64,000 nt of DNA from Streptococcus mitis B6 (GCF_000027165.1 NC_013853.1:930001-994000), one strand, 5' to 3'; counted from the first letter of the stretch, positions 26,144-40,100 are shown. The notes: a model not told the origin generated them from the letters alone. Program-made: numbers and translations.

Positions 26144-27454
26144 ATGAGTATGTTTTTAGATACAGCTAATATCAAGGTCAAGGCTGGTAATGGTGGTGAT
26201 GGCATGGTTGCCTTTCGCCGTGAAAAATATGTCCCTAATGGCGGTCCTTGGGGCGGTGATGGTGGTCGTGGAGGCAATGTGGTCTTCGTTGTAGACGAAG
26301 GACTACGTACCCTCATGGATTTCCGTTATAACCGTCATTTCAAGGCTAATTCTGGGGAAAAAGGAATGACCAAAGGGATGCATGGTCGTGGTGCTGAGGA
26401 CCTTAGAGTTCGAGTACCACAAGGTACGACTGTTCGTGATGCGGAGACTGGCAAGGTCTTGACAGATTTGATTGAACACGGGCAAGAATTTATCGTTGCC
26501 CACGGTGGTCGTGGTGGACGTGGAAATATTCGTTTCGCGACACCAAAAAATCCTGCACCTGAAATCTCTGAAAATGGAGAACCAGGTCAGGAACGTGAGT
26601 TACAATTGGAACTTAAAATCCTTGCGGATGTTGGTTTAGTGGGTTTCCCATCTGTAGGGAAATCAACCCTTTTAAGTGTTATTACCTCAGCTAAACCTAA
26701 AATTGGTGCCTACCACTTTACGACTATTGTGCCAAATCTAGGTATGGTTCGCACCCAATCAGGTGAATCCTTTGCAGTAGCTGACTTGCCAGGTTTGATT
26801 GAAGGGGCTAGTCAAGGTGTTGGTTTGGGAACTCAGTTCCTCCGTCATATTGAGCGTACCCGTGTCATCCTTCATATCATTGATATGTCAGCTAGCGAAG
26901 GTCGTGATCCTTATGAGGATTATCTTGCCATTAACAAGGAGTTGGAGTCATACAATCTTCGTCTCATGGAGCGTCCACAGATTATTGTAGCCAATAAGAT
27001 GGATATGCCTGAGAGTCAGGAAAATCTTGAAGAATTCAAGAAGAAATTGGCTGAAAACTACGATGAATTTGAAGAGTTACCAGCTATCTTCCCAATTTCT
27101 GGTTTGACTAAGCAAGGTCTGGCTACGCTTTTGGATGCTACAGCTGAATTGTTAGACAAGACACCAGAATTCTTGCTCTACGACGAGTCAGATATGGAAG
27201 AAGAAGCTTACTACGGCTTTGACGAGGAAGAAAAAGCTTTTGAAATTAGTCGTGATGACGATGCTACATGGGTGCTTTCTGGTGCAAAACTCATGAAACT
27301 CTTTAATATGACCAACTTTGATCGTGATGAATCTGTCATGAAATTTGCCCGTCAGCTTCGTGGTATGGGAGTTGATGAAGCCCTTCGTGCGCGTGGAGCT
27401 AAAGATGGTGACTTGGTCCGAATTGGTAAATTTGAGTTTGAATTTGTAGACTAG
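26144..27454 (+). CDS. obgE: Obg-family GTPase
   Basis: An essential GTPase linked to 50S ribosome assembly and stringent response. The 436-residue protein has the glycine-rich Obg fold (about 1-158, with [14 protein letters not shown] and GDGGRGGNV). A G domain follows (G1 GFPSVGKST 167-175, G3 DLPGL, G4 NKMD), and a C-terminal OCT domain ending [22 protein letters not shown] is upstream. It is followed 9 bp on by a 52-residue gene. Confidence 0.97.
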   Translation: MSMFLDTANIKVKAGNGGDGMVAFRREKYVPNGGPWGGDGGRGGNVVFVVDEGLRTLMDFRYNRHFKANSGEKGMTKGMHGRGAEDLRVRVPQGTTVRDAETGKVLTDLIEHGQEFIVAHGGRGGRGNIRFATPKNPAPEISENGEPGQERELQLELKILADVGLVGFPSVGKSTLLSVITSAKPKIGAYHFTTIVPNLGMVRTQSGESFAVADLPGLIEGASQGVGLGTQFLRHIERTRVILHIIDMSASEGRDPYEDYLAINKELESYNLRLMERPQIIVANKMDMPESQENLEEFKKKLAENYDEFEELPAIFPISGLTKQGLATLLDATAELLDKTPEFLLYDESDMEEEAYYGFDEEEKAFEISRDDDATWVLSGAKLMKLFNMTNFDRDESVMKFARQLRGMGVDEALRARGAKDGDLVRIGKFEFEFVD

Positions 27455-27463
27455 GAGACTGGT

Positions 27464-27622
27464 ATGGGAGATAAACCGATATCTTTCCGAGATGCGGATG
27501 GCAACTTTGTTTCCGCTGCAGACGTTTGGAATGAAAAGAAATTGGAAGAACTATTTAATCGTCTCAATCCAAATCGTGCCCTGAGATTGGCACGAACTAA
27601 AAAAGAAAATCCATCTCAGTAA
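27464..27622 (+). CDS. Conserved small protein of 52 residues
   Basis: ATG 27464 has TAGGAG 8 bases before it, and the frame runs to TAA 27620-27622: MGDKPISFRDADGNFVSAAD onward, ending KKENPSQ. The composition is hydrophilic and charged, with no signal or membrane segment. An equivalent small gene follows obgE in pneumococcus. Function unknown. Confidence 0.8.
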   Translation: MGDKPISFRDADGNFVSAADVWNEKKLEELFNRLNPNRALRLARTKKENPSQ

Positions 27623-27632
27623 AGAATATAAG

Positions 27633-27668
27633 AAAATTCCGTGCCACATGAGACACGGAATTTTGTTA
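27633..27668. terminator. Bidirectional terminator between obgE operon and argR
   Basis: AAAATTCCGTG (27633-27643) pairs with CACGGAATTTT (27654-27664). T runs lie on both strands, so it can end the obgE transcript (plus) and the convergent argR transcript (minus), whose stop is at 27666. Confidence 0.85.
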
Positions 27669-28136
27669 TTCTTCAAAGAAAAATGGTGGAGCGAATTTTT
27701 TCAATTCTTCAAAGCATTTTTGAGCAGCTTCTGCATCTTCACAGATGACAAGACAGACATCATCGCCACAGAGGGTAGCGATAGCGTCAGGGAAGCTCAA
27801 AGCATCAATGATAGAACCAAAGGATTGAGCAAGTCCAGGAAGGGTTTTTAGTAGGACTTGGTGTTGAACTGGGCGCATCAAGACAAGAGCATCTTCCATG
27901 TAAATTTCGAGACGTTTCTCCCATTTTGAGATAGAACCTGTATTGAGCACGTAGTAAGAGTTGTCTTCTTCTCGTACTTTTGAGAGGTTCATGCTTTTAA
28001 TATCTCTCGAAAGTGTAGCTTGTGTAACTTGAATATCATTATCGGCAAGAAGAGCTTGTAGCTCAGCTTGAGTATGAATCTTGTTTTTCGTTACAAGAGC
28101 TCGTATGAGCTGATGTCGGTGTTCAGATTTATTCAT
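27666..28136 (-). CDS. argR: ArgR-family arginine repressor (paralogue 1)
   Basis: The 156-residue protein has the winged-helix N-terminus ([20 protein letters not shown] then [10 protein letters not shown]) and a C-terminal oligomerisation and arginine-binding domain ([20 protein letters not shown]). It would bind ARG boxes when arginine is present. RBS AAGGAG precedes its ATG at 28136. In pneumococcus this paralogue also lies beside pepX; here a decayed pepX fragment fills the gap, so its promoter must lie in or near that fragment. A second ArgR is encoded at 62854. Confidence 0.92.
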   Translation of the reverse strand: MNKSEHRHQLIRALVTKNKIHTQAELQALLADNDIQVTQATLSRDIKSMNLSKVREEDNSYYVLNTGSISKWEKRLEIYMEDALVLMRPVQHQVLLKTLPGLAQSFGSIIDALSFPDAIATLCGDDVCLVICEDAEAAQKCFEELKKFAPPFFFEE

Positions 28137-28149
28137 AAAATATTACTCC

Positions 28150-28605
28150 TTGTACTAGGTACAGAAAGCGAGGACTGAACGAGATCGTCAGTCGAGTGGT
28201 AAGCGGTATTGTCACGTATGATGATTTTAAAGTCAGTAGTATACAGAACTATACGGAGAAAATCTCCTTCTTTTAATTTGTCACTAGTTGGGTGGAGATG
28301 AATAGGCTTTATATCTGTTGTGTTCTTTACTGACAGTAAATCATTCCATTAGGGTAGCCTTTTGTCACGACTTGTTGTAAATTTATGATTAATGTTAATT
28401 CACAGAGATTTTCCAACATGTAGTGTGGTAGCGTGTATGATAGAGGGTTACACATGTTGGTTAGGGTCTTAGTATCTTTTCTCCAAGCTCCCGTGTAGAC
28501 TGATCATAAGTCTATATAGGGATTGCATTTGATACCAAGTGTATGTTTCGTTAGACTATTCAATTGGAAATCTTCCATATTGAAAGTCTGATATATTATA
28601 CCTTT
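28150..28605 (-). pseudogene. Decayed duplicate of the pepX 3' end
   Basis: This gap matches, with many changes, the last third of pepX read in the same direction. GTGGTAAGCGGTATTGTCACG at the argR side recurs at about 28642 in pepX, as do AAAGTCAGTAGTATA, ATCTCCTTCTTTTAA, AGCCTTTTGTCACGAC, CACAGAGATTTTCCAACATG, and a weaker ATTGAAAGTCTG / ATTGAAGGTCTG pair. It contains frameshifts, stops and at least one deletion, so it encodes nothing. It is either a tandem partial duplication or the leftover of a previous allele after recombination brought in a new pepX. Confidence 0.8.
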
Positions 28606-30878
28606 TGACAAGGTAGGATAAGAGTAGACTGTTCAAGATCAACAGTCAGGTGGTAAGCGGTATTGTCACGGATTGTGATTTCAAAGTCAGTAGTATAGAG
28701 GACTAAACGAAGAGTATCTCCTTCTTTTAACTTGTAAATAGTTGGTTGCAGTTCAAATTGCACATCCATCCATTCATCTGCAGTAATATCCTCTACTAAC
28801 AGTAAATCATTTCTATTTTGCAAATTGAAATAGCCTTTTGTCACGACGCGTTGTGCATTTTCACGAAAAGGCAATTCACAGAGATTTTCCAACATGTAGT
28901 AGCGACCGTTGTCAATGGTTCTAGAACTTAAAATAGCTGGATAAGGTTGTAGGTATTTCCTCTGTCCAAATTCTAGCAGTTGGGCAGATAAGAGCCCCTT
29001 ATTTGTACTGGATTTGATACGTAGATTGAGCTGAGCATGACCGTTCAAGTGAAGGTCTTTGGTTACAGGAAGGTCAATAGTAATCTGATTGGCTTTCCCT
29101 TGATAGAGTTCTGTATTGAAGGTCTGGTAGGTCTTACCATAACGCTCAAAATCCTTATCTGAGTACTGGTTTTGAATAACTTGCTCTTCTTGACCAAGTG
29201 AGAAGGATTCAAAGTTATCTTGCTCACCGAAGGTATCAAGTGATAGCCAAGTCTGAGGAGCTGTATTGTCCTGCCAAATGACAGTAGGAAGTTGAAAATC
29301 TGTCTCTTCTCCCAGTAATTTCTTAGTCAATAAGGCGTTCATGGACTCACGGAAGTCAATGGACTGCCAGTTGTTCATGTAAACATGGGCACCATTATGG
29401 AAAAAGAGGTGCTTATTGATATGAGCAGGAAGAGCATGGAACATCTGGTAAACATGAAGTGGTTTGACATTCCAATCCTGTGAACCATGGGTAAAGACAA
29501 CCTCTGCCTTTACTTTATCAGCATTGAGCAGATAGTTTCGGTCATGCCAAAATTGATTGTAGTCACCAGATTTGCGATCTAACTGTTCTTTTACTTTTTC
29601 TAAGTCAGCTTGGTGAGCCTCATTACCACGGATATAGTCACCAGCCAAGAGATTACGAGAGTAGGTTAGTTCAGCGAGAGAGTCAAAGTCCTCCCCTGGA
29701 TATCCACCTGGGCTAGTCACCAGACCGTTTTCACGATAGTAATTGTACCATGAAGAAATGCCTGCCTCGGCAATAATGACTTCTAACCCATCTACACCTG
29801 TAGTCGCTAGACCATTGGACATGGTACCTAGATAGGAAAGTCCAGTTGTAGCTACTTTTCCATTTGACCAGTCAGCCTTGACTTGACGCAGGCGTGTGTG
29901 GTCAGTGAAGGCACGGCAACGACCATTGAGCCAATCAATGACATTTTTATAGGCCTCGATTTGTTGGTAGTCTCCATTAGTCATGAAACCTGTGGAGTCT
30001 TTGGTACCAACACCTGAGACATAGAGATTAGCAAACCCTCGTGGAAGGAAGTAGTCGTTGAGTGTATAGCTAGCGTTGATGTGCGTTAGCTTTTCTTCAG
30101 CTTTTGACACTAGCTCAGCTTGACCTTGAGGTTGGACAAGATTTAGTTGAGGCTCCTCTAGCTCAATCTTGTGAGCAGATTTAACCTCAAGCTTACCTTC
30201 CATCTTGTAGAGAGCCTTATCACTGGCTTTGTCATTTGTTCCTTGATGATAGGGACTTGCAGTCATGATAGCAGGAATTTGCCCGTCATAACGAGGACGA
30301 ATAATGCTGACCTTGACTAAGTCTGGTAGCCCTTTTTGGTCAGTATCGACACGAGATTCAACGTAAACGACTTCACGAATGACATCATGGCTAGAAAAAG
30401 TAGCCAAACTCTTGCCGTTAAAGTAGTGGTAGTCATTATCCTCAGGAATAAGACCATCACTAACAAGTTGGTCGATAAGAGTATTTCCCTTTTTGGTGCG
30501 AGTATTGAGTAACTGATAGAGATTTTCAATCAAGTCACCATATACAATGGGAAAAGCAGTCTCTTTACGAAAAGCATCACTGTCTTCAAAGTCAACCAAG
30601 TAAGAAAAGCCTAAGAGTTGAAAGGCTACAGTATAGAAAATATCTGCAGTCAGTTCTTTGTCTGACTGAAAAAATGTCAGTAAGTCAGTTTCTTTATCAA
30701 CTGCTAAACTGGATAGGGGATAGGTGCTATCTTTGTAATTAAAAAAGAAACGAATAAGAAACTCCTCGAGCATTTTTTTATTTGTAATGTTGACTGGTAA
30801 ATCAAATCCATACTTTTTTAATTCAAAGATAATTGTATCTATAGGTAGCGCTAAATAGCTGAATTGATTAAAACGCAT
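28596..30878 (-). CDS. pepX: Xaa-Pro dipeptidyl-peptidase
   Basis: A cytoplasmic S15-family serine peptidase that removes Xaa-Pro dipeptides from proline-rich peptides. The 760-residue protein keeps the catalytic triad at the classic positions: Ser348 (GLSYLG), Asp468 (HGSQDWN) and His498 (NGAHVY). The N-terminal helical dimerisation domain (about 1-150) and C-terminal jelly-roll (about 550-760) are complete. RBS TGGAGG is 5 bases before ATG 30878. In pneumococcus dnaE follows upstream; here a giant adhesin gene lies between them. Confidence 0.97.
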   Translation of the reverse strand: MRFNQFSYLALPIDTIIFELKKYGFDLPVNITNKKMLEEFLIRFFFNYKDSTYPLSSLAVDKETDLLTFFQSDKELTADIFYTVAFQLLGFSYLVDFEDSDAFRKETAFPIVYGDLIENLYQLLNTRTKKGNTLIDQLVSDGLIPEDNDYHYFNGKSLATFSSHDVIREVVYVESRVDTDQKGLPDLVKVSIIRPRYDGQIPAIMTASPYHQGTNDKASDKALYKMEGKLEVKSAHKIELEEPQLNLVQPQGQAELVSKAEEKLTHINASYTLNDYFLPRGFANLYVSGVGTKDSTGFMTNGDYQQIEAYKNVIDWLNGRCRAFTDHTRLRQVKADWSNGKVATTGLSYLGTMSNGLATTGVDGLEVIIAEAGISSWYNYYRENGLVTSPGGYPGEDFDSLAELTYSRNLLAGDYIRGNEAHQADLEKVKEQLDRKSGDYNQFWHDRNYLLNADKVKAEVVFTHGSQDWNVKPLHVYQMFHALPAHINKHLFFHNGAHVYMNNWQSIDFRESMNALLTKKLLGEETDFQLPTVIWQDNTAPQTWLSLDTFGEQDNFESFSLGQEEQVIQNQYSDKDFERYGKTYQTFNTELYQGKANQITIDLPVTKDLHLNGHAQLNLRIKSSTNKGLLSAQLLEFGQRKYLQPYPAILSSRTIDNGRYYMLENLCELPFRENAQRVVTKGYFNLQNRNDLLLVEDITADEWMDVQFELQPTIYKLKEGDTLRLVLYTTDFEITIRDNTAYHLTVDLEQSTLILPCQKV

Positions 30879-30908
30879 AAAACCTCCAATAAAATTATAC
30901 TTGAGATT

Positions 30909-30937
30909 ATTATATCAAAAAAATGGCTAAAAACCAA
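30909..30937 (-). promoter_or_regulatory. pepX promoter
   Basis: Read on the minus strand: TTGGTT (30937-30932), a 17-bp spacer, then TATAAT (30914-30909). A second TATAAT at 30899-30894 is too close to the RBS to be used. Confidence 0.65.
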
Positions 30938-31047
30938 GATTAATCTCTCCATAAAATAACATGCATTCAGTTATATAGTTTAATATAATGAGTTTTAAAA
31001 AAAGAAGAAATTTACTTTTATAAAATAGAAAAGAAACTTGATGTACA

Positions 31048-31076
31048 TTGACTAAATCGGGGGGGGGTGGTATAAT
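31048..31076 (+). promoter_or_regulatory. Adhesin promoter with a nine-G tract in its spacer
   Basis: TTGACT (31048-31053) and TATAAT (31071-31076, extended as TGG-TATAAT) are separated by exactly 17 bp, the optimum. Nine consecutive G (31059-31067) sit inside that spacer. Gain or loss of one or two G by slippage would shift spacing to 15-19 bp and alter transcription of the giant adhesin. The same design controls known phase-variable genes such as meningococcal porA. The predicted mRNA start is about 31083, leaving a leader of about 50 bases. Confidence 0.85.
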
Positions 31077-31131
31077 TGGAGTATGTAATTGTATACATGA
31101 TTACAAATCATATAATAAGAAAGTGATAGAA

Positions 31132-34100
31132 ATGTATAAATCAAAAAGACGGAAAAATAAATCTTTTGATTGGTATGGTTTGAGTCAACGTTTCTCTATT
31201 CGTAAGTATCATTTTGGTGCTGCGAGTGTGCTGTTGGGGACAGCCTTGATTTTGGGTGCTGCCCAAACGACTGCCAAGGCAGAAGAAACAGCTACTGAAA
31301 ATAAAACAGAAGCTGTTGCATCTGCTCCAAAAGATGATAAGGCAAGTGAGAATGTCACAAATGTGACGACACCAGCTCTTTCTGCTACGACAGAAGCTGC
31401 TGTAGTAGAAAATCCAACCTTGAGTGATGAGGAAGTTGCAAAATTAGCTGCTGAAGCATCTAAGAAAGATGATAAAGCATCTGAAACAGCTACAACTGAA
31501 AAAACAGAAGCAGCTGACAAAGAAAAAGCAACACTAACTGCTCCTTTAACTGACAAAAAAGCTGATAAAGCAGTTGATGAAAAAGCTGATAAAAAGGACG
31601 AAAAGAAAGCAGAAAACCCAATTACTGCTACTAAAACTGTCCTTGAACAGTTGACATCTGAAGCAGAAGTATTGAACACAACTGCCTCAAACTTTGCGGA
31701 TAAAAAGGCAGAAGATAAAGCTGGAAAAGAAGCAATCGCAACTGCAGTAGCTTCAGCTAAAATTCAAATCGAAGCTTCTAAAAAAACTCTTGCTGCCGGA
31801 GAAATCACTAAGGATGAATTGGATGCCCAACTCCAACGTATCTCTTCTGCCATCGAAGCAGTCTATGATGAGATGAAACGTGCAGGACACTTAGGTAAAG
31901 TTGAAGCAGTGTTGGCAGGTGAAACTACTACCAATACAGCAATCGTAGCTCCTACAACTAAGACTCCAGTAAAAAATATTAATAAATTAACGGATGAAGA
32001 GATAGCAGCGGTTAAACGTGAAATCATGAATGCTAACCCAAGTATTACAGACCCTTCTATGATTGAAGTAGTACAAGATGGGAATGGAACTGCAGGTGGA
32101 GCAACTGTTACAATAAATGGTGTTAAAACTAATATTCCTTCTGGAGATACTGTTGTTGGTACTGCGGGTACAAAAAACTTAGAGCAACTTAAAAATAATA
32201 TTAACTGGTTCGACTTTGCAGCAGCATCTATTACCTACTCTAATGGTACTGTAGTAGGGCCTGCAAGAAAATTAGCGCAACCAATTACTAAAACCATCAC
32301 ATATCCAAATGGTGATAGAGTTGAAGGTAAAATCACAATGGTTCGTGATGTTACCTATGCTGATGGTTCAAAAGGATTAACTACTGATGATAAATTCTTG
32401 AATTCAGGAACTGCAAAATATGTCGAACATTTATACTACACGGGTGGAGCTCAAAATGACCATGAACTTTATGAAGCCCTGCAAGAAGGTATGAAGTTTA
32501 ATGTTAAAACGAAAGTTGAAGGATATGCTTTAACAGCAACTGTTATTAAACTAGGTTCCAAAGCAGTAGACTCTGATCCAAATAAAACACCAGCAGGACC
32601 AGTGAATGCTGTACGTGATTATGGTGATTGGGGTTCTGATAAACAATTAGCAAAAGCACAAGCTGAGGATAAAAGATTCAAAGCAAATGCTACTAAGAAC
32701 AAAACAACGTTGGCTAATAATCCAACAGTTTCAGTAAATGGTGTAGCATTAACACTGCCAGAATATCCAACAGAAACATTTGCTAATACAGATGCCTATT
32801 ATTCAAAAGCAGCTGCTTATAATGGAGCAGTTAAAGCTTATAATCAAGCTATTGATGCTCAACAATTATCTGCAACGAAATTGTCAGAAACTGGGTTCAC
32901 TTATGTTAATGTGAATGGTAAGGCTGTACCGAACGGATCAGCTAATCTTTATAAAAAAATTGGTAACGAAAGAAAAGCGGATGTACTTATAACAGCTCAA
33001 GACACTCAATGGTCATACTTAAGGAAAGCAGGATTACCGACAATAAATCCAGACGGAAGTGAAATGCTTACTGCATTCACGTCATCTCGTGATGAATCAA
33101 ACGTTGGGGTAACATTTGCACTTTCTGCAACATACAATGGTCGTATTGTAGATGTTAACGTAATTGCTGCGGATGCTGAAGAAGCTGGACGTACTGAAAT
33201 TGTTCAATTCGAGACAGATGGAACGAAATGGGAACAATTCATGGCATTAAATCTTCAAAAAGATATAGATGAAAAAACTGCTCAAGGAGTTTACCCAAGT
33301 AGACAAAGTGATGTTAATGCGGATGGACGTCTTGCAGAAGCAGGATATAATCCGAAAGATTGGGTTAACGTAGATGAAAATGGGAATCCTTCTGCGTATG
33401 GAACTAATACATTCGGAGCTAACTACACATCTATGGGTTCTAAAAACTCATTACCAATAGCGCTTTCTCAAAACGTTAAGACATTATCAATGTATCTAAA
33501 CTCTGCAGGTGCGCAAGCTGGTACAATTGGTTTCATGATTTATGACGGTGGAGATGCTCCGCAATCCTATGGGTCAGCTCAACATATCATCGGTGACTTT
33601 AATAAAGAAGTTGTTAAAGATGGTGTTAAAACACAAGTAACTGCGACTCAACCCTATCTGGGTAATGTTAAAGGGGATCCAGATTTCCGTTCAACAAAAA
33701 CAGACCCTTCAGGTGGCTGGGTACTAGATGACTTAATCACATCAGAAAAATATAAAGAAACACCATTAGAGTCAGGTAAAACTGTTGTAACAACAGACAA
33801 AGGTGTAACAGGTAAATATTTACTATTACCGAATGGTAATGCTGTGATTGAGAAATCAGATAACACACGTGTGTTATTAAACCAAGGTGATGTTATTGAG
33901 ATGGTAAATCCGTCAACTAAACTGCCGATTCGTGGTATTTATAACCATACAACTGGTGCATTAGGTGAAGGCACACTTGGAGATGAAGGAGAAAGTCAAT
34001 TACTCGATCCGGCTGTGGCAACTGAGTATAAACTCCGCCAAGCTCAAGGAAATGAATATGTTCTTGACGGTGTACGAGCCAATCTTGGTGTCAATAATGA

Positions 34101-37100
34101 CAAAGCCTATGTTCGTGGTTGGGTAGATTTCAATAATAACGGTAAGTTTGATCTTAATGAGTCTTCTGAAATTGTTGAAGTTAACCAAAATGGAACGTAC
34201 AGCATTAAATTTAAAAACACACCACAATTACTAGATACTTCAGCAGATAGTCTAGGTGTACGTTTACGTATTTCACTAACTAAAGATGAAATTTTAGAAC
34301 CAACTGGTGTAGCATCATCAGGGGAAGTAGAAGACTTTGAAACGCATGTTATCCATATGCCACGTGGTACCAAACATGAAACAAAAGATTTCCAAGGTCG
34401 TGAGCAAACTGTTAAGTTACCAACTAATGCGATGTTCACAGCTAGTGGTAAAAACAAAGATTCTAACTATAAACAATGGGCTCAAATTGAAAATGATAAC
34501 TTGCCACCGAAAATTGTTTTAACAGATAAACAAGTGGCGTCAGAAGAAGCTTACACACCAACAGATAGCGAATTACCATCAAACTATCGTAAAGGTGATG
34601 ACGGCAAAGTTTTCGTTGAACGTAATGGTGCAACAGTATTCACTGGAGAGTATGTAACCGTTAAGGATAAGAACAATAAAGTTCTCGGTAAAGGTCTAAA
34701 AATTACAAATCCATTGAATAACAAAACAGAATACTTATTAGATACATACACTGAATACGATACTGCAGGAAATGAAGTAGGTACCTATAAAGTTAACCCA
34801 GCAAGTAACGGTAAGAATGTTTCTATTGGTAACGGTTTATACGAAACTACATTAACTTTCAAACCAGTAGATGCATATGTAGGTACAGCAAAAGGTATCG
34901 CAGTACGTGCATGGGATGATAACAATAGTTCAACTGGTTGGGAAGCGACTAATGATACTATTGAAACTTCTAAGACATCTACTACACTAGCAGAAAAAGA
35001 TAAAGTATTAGAAAATACAAATAATGGAAATAATGGCTATAAATCTATGGATACAAGCTATATTCCAACTGTTATTGACGTTCGTCCTGTTGGTGAAGAT
35101 ACAATTACAGAAGATGTACAAGGAAAACCGCAATCATCAAATCCAACAATTCCAGCTTATGCAACTGTTGAAACAGTAACAAATGATAAGATTGAAGATA
35201 CTAAGTATGCTGCGAATTTTGTTATTTTAGATAAAACTAAAAAGCCAACATTAGCTACACAAAAAGAAAATCCTGGAAAATTATATACAGAAGATACAAA
35301 AGTTGATAAAGAAACAACACTTACATTAACAGACGGTACTACTGCAACTTATAAACCAGTTGATAAGATTCCAGCAAATACTGTAATAGCTAAAGATGGA
35401 AATGTGGAAGTAACAGGAACTGGAAATGTAGTTCTAAATAATGTTCGTCTAGTAACAGGAAGCCAAATTCCTGCAGGAGCTAAACCTCAAAGTAATCATC
35501 CTACTACAGTAGAAGTTCAAGTTACTTTAGCTGATGGAACTGAGCAAACAATTCCAGCAGGAGGAACAATTCCAGGTGGAGCTACAATTAAGACCCCATT
35601 TACTAATACAGCTACAAATACATTTAATAATGTCACATACAATAATGGACAAACTATTCCAGCAGCATCAGCTGGTAAGATTTCTTCATTAGCGAAAGAA
35701 ACGTCAGCAGATCAATTAGTAGAAAAAGGAAAATCTATTACATTAGATGGCACTACTTATTCTAATAACGATGTGATTCCAAAAGGAACTCGAACAATGA
35801 CAACTTATGAAGATTTACGAAATGTAACTCTTCCAAATGCAGTTCATATCGATCCTCAAACAGGAGAAGTGACAAGTGTTCCACGTCGTTATACTAAAGT
35901 AACTGAAACAGAAATCGTCATTGAAAACGAAGGTACCTACACATTAAATCAAGATACTGGTGAAATTACATTCATACCAGATCCTAAATTCGTAGGAACA
36001 GGTACAGGTGTAACAAAACAACAACCGGATGTCGACTATAACGATAAAGTAGCTGGGGACCCAGTAACAAGTAAATATGGTACTGACTACGGTAAAGCCA
36101 AGTATATTCCAATCGTTAAGCCACAATCAAAAGCATCAATTACTCGTACAATTCATTATGTATACGAAAATGCTAATGACAATCCAGCAAGTCAAGACTC
36201 TTATAAAGATAACGATCCAATCTTAGCAATCGATAACACACCAGTTACTCGTACACAAACGATTGATTATACTCGTGATTATAAGATCTTCTCTGAAGCA
36301 GGAACTACTGACACTGCAATTACAACTACCAACCAAGTAACAGATGCATCTGGTCATGTTTATAATGTTGGAGATACTATTCCAGCGGGGACACAGTTCA
36401 ACCAAGGTTCAATTATCATCGGTAAATGGACAGCTTCAAGTGATCAAAACTCTAAATTTAAAGAAATTATTTCACCAACAGTGAAAGGATATACTGCTGA
36501 AGTAGTAACAGCTGACTTCACTCCTCGTGCTGATGGTAAAATGGGACACATCCACAATGGCAAACAACCTGTAGGATTATATACTCCAGTAGCTGATAAT
36601 AATAAAGATGTTGGGGCATATGAACCATTAGTATCAGAAGTGCGTTCAGACGATAAAGATGATTTCGATATGTATGTTGTTTACAAAGCTGATATTCAAA
36701 AAGCTAAAGTAACATACATCGACATAGATGCAACAGGTGATGCTCGTATTCTTGAAGTTCAAAACGCTAATCCAGCTCCAGCAACAGGTGCTGATGCGAA
36801 AACAACTTACGGTGTTGCAACACTTCAAGGTAAATCTCATACAGCTATTCCTTACTTAACAGCTGAAACAATCAAGAAATATGAAGATCGAGGTTATGAA
36901 CTAGTAACAGACGACTATACAAATAATACTCAAGGTACAGCTATTGAGGGTGGACGTAAGTTTGATGATGATAAAGAAGTTGACCAAGCATTCAATGTTT
37001 ACCTACGTCATAAAAAAGTTACTCGTAAAATTAAAGACACTCAAGAAGTAACACGTACAATCGAGTACAAATATGCAAGTACAGACGATGTACCAGCAGA

Positions 37101-40100
37101 TAAACGTGGAACAACGGCTGCACCAACAGTAACTGAGACACTTCACTTTGAACGTGACCGTACAATCGACTACACATTAGCTGCGAAAGAGTATCCAACA
37201 GAATACGCTGCTTATAAAGCTGTGTTAGATGCTAGTGGATATGATTCGCCAGAAGAATACAAAGCTCGTGTAGTTTACTATGACCACATTACAAATAAAG
37301 CAATAGCAGCAGATGCAACAGATGCTCAAAAAGCAATCGTTACATTTGGACCATGGACTCCAGTAGGTGGAACATCTAACGATGCAATTACATTATCTGA
37401 TGCAGAAAAAGCTAAAGATGATAAATTCAACCTTGTTAATTCTCCAGAAGTAACTGGTTATGTTCCAGATAACGCTACTGTAGAAGCAACTGCAGCAATC
37501 GATGCAGAAGCAGACGACTACAAGATTACAGTACTTTACACTCCAGTTGCTCAAAAAGCTGTGGTTAAATTCGTAGAAGTAGATCCAACTAATACAGATA
37601 AAGTCATTACTCCAGGTCTTGCAGATCCAATCGCAGTAACAGGTAAATCAGAAGCAGCTTACCCAGCTACAACAGCAACTTCAGTAACAGATAAAATTGC
37701 TGAGCTAGTTAAGAAAGGTTATGAACTTGTTGATAACGGATTTGTATCAGCAGACAAGTTCGATAAAGATGCTGCAGTTGATCAAGAATATGTTGTGAAA
37801 TTCAAAGCTAAAGTAGTTGATGTTCCATCATTTGATCCAACAAAACCAGCAAGTAACGATAATCCAAAACCAACTCCAGGTGTAACGCCAATCGATCCAA
37901 ATAATCCAGATGGACCAAAATGGACTGAAGCATTAATCAACGCTGTAAAAGTACAAGAAGAAGTAACACGTACAATTAAGTATGTATACGAAGATGGTAC
38001 TCCAGTAGCAGAATCTGATTTAACAAGTGTGGCTGATAAGAAAGTTAAAATACTTAAATTCACTCGTTCTGGTAAGATTAATGTAGCAACAGGAGAAATC
38101 ACATACGGAGATTGGTCAGCTGATCAAACATTCGAAGCAGTAACTTCTCCTACACTTGAGAAATACACTGCGGCAGTTGCAGGTATAACACCAGCAGTTG
38201 CAGACGTACCAGCGAAAACTGTAGCGGCTACAGATAAAGACTTTGAAGAGACAGTAATCTACTCTACAAAACCAACAACGGTAGACCCTAACAAACCAAC
38301 AGATCCAACAAATCCAAATGTTACTCCACAACCTGATGATGTAGTACCTAACGATCCAAAAGGACGTACTTACAGAGAATTAGGATTAATCGAAGAAGTA
38401 ACACACACAGTTCACTATAAACTTGAAGATGGATCTGATGCAGGTATTGCTGATAATGTACAAACATTAACATTTACACGTACTGCAGAAGTAGACCCAG
38501 TAACTGGAGCAATTTCTAACTTTGGTACATGGAAAGCTAAAGGTGGAGATACAACAATCGATGCTGTAACGACACCAAACAAAGACGGATATGTGGCTTC
38601 GGCGAAAACATCTACAGAACGTACAAATGTAGCAGCTACGGATAAAGATAGTGAAGAAACAATCATCTACCGTAAACTTGGTTCATATGTACCAGTAGTA
38701 CCAGAAGGCATCACACCTCCAGCGGATGCTGACCTAAATCCAAAACCATATCCAAATGCAACTCCAGCAGATCCTACAAAACCAGGAACACCTACTGAAA
38801 AACCAGTAGTACCATATATACCTGGAACAACACCAGTAGGACCAAATGGAAAACCATTAACACCGAAAGATCCTAACGATCCAACCAAAGGATATGAAGT
38901 ACCAGACCTACCAACAGATCCAACAGAAAACACTACAATTACCTATGTTAAAGATGGATCACAAGTAGCTGTTACACACTTCATCGAAGTAAACAGTGAA
39001 ACGGATAAGACTGAAAAAGGTGCGGTAGCAGAATCAGTAGTAGATACTGGTGATACAGGCAAAGCATTCACTAAAGCTGCTGATGTAACAGCAACAATCG
39101 AAGCACTTAAAGCTAAAGGATATACAGTTGTTGAAAATAACTACCCAACAGATGGTACATTCGATGCAGACTCTAAGACTAACCAAGTATACAAAGTTTT
39201 AGTAACTGCTAAGCCAATTACTGTAAATCCAAATGACCCAACTCCAACGAAAGATCAGCCAATCGATCCAAATAATCCAACAGGACCAAAATGGACTCCA
39301 GAGTTGATCAAAGAGTTAGAGGACGGACGCAAAGAAGAAGTGAAACGTACAATCAAGTATGTTTACGCAGATGGTTCAAAAGCTGCTGATTCAGTACAAG
39401 AAACGAAAGAGTTCAAACGTTCAGCAACAATCAATCCAGTAACAGGTAAGGTTACATTTGGGGACTGGTCACCAGCTCAAACATTTGAAGCTGTAACTTC
39501 ACCAAAAGTTACAAACTTCACTCCAGACAAAGAATCTGTACCAGCGGCAGAAGTAACAGCAACTGCTGAGGATATTAATGAAACAGTAATCTATACTACA
39601 AAACCAGCAAATATCGATCCATCTAAACCAACAGATCCAAATACACCGAACGTTACTCCAAGACCTGATGACAGAGTACCAAATGATCCAAAAGGACGTA
39701 CTTACAAAGAATTAGGATTAATTGAAGAAGTAACACACACAGTTCACTACAAACTAGCTGATGGATCTGATGCAGGTATTGCTGATAATGTACAAACATT
39801 AACATTCACTCGTACAGCTGACCTAGATCCAGTAACAGGAGCAATTTCTAACTTTGGTACATGGACAGCTAAAGATAACGATACAACAATCGATGCTATA
39901 ACAACTCCAAACAAACCTGGATATGTAGCTTCAGCAGCCAAATCAACAGAGCGTACAAATGTACAAGCTACTGATAAAGATAGTGAAGAAACAATTATCT
40001 TCCGTAAACTTGGTTCATATGTACCGGTAATTCCAGAAGGAGTAACACCTCCAACAGGAACTGACTTAACACCAAAACCATATGAAAACCCAACAAATGA

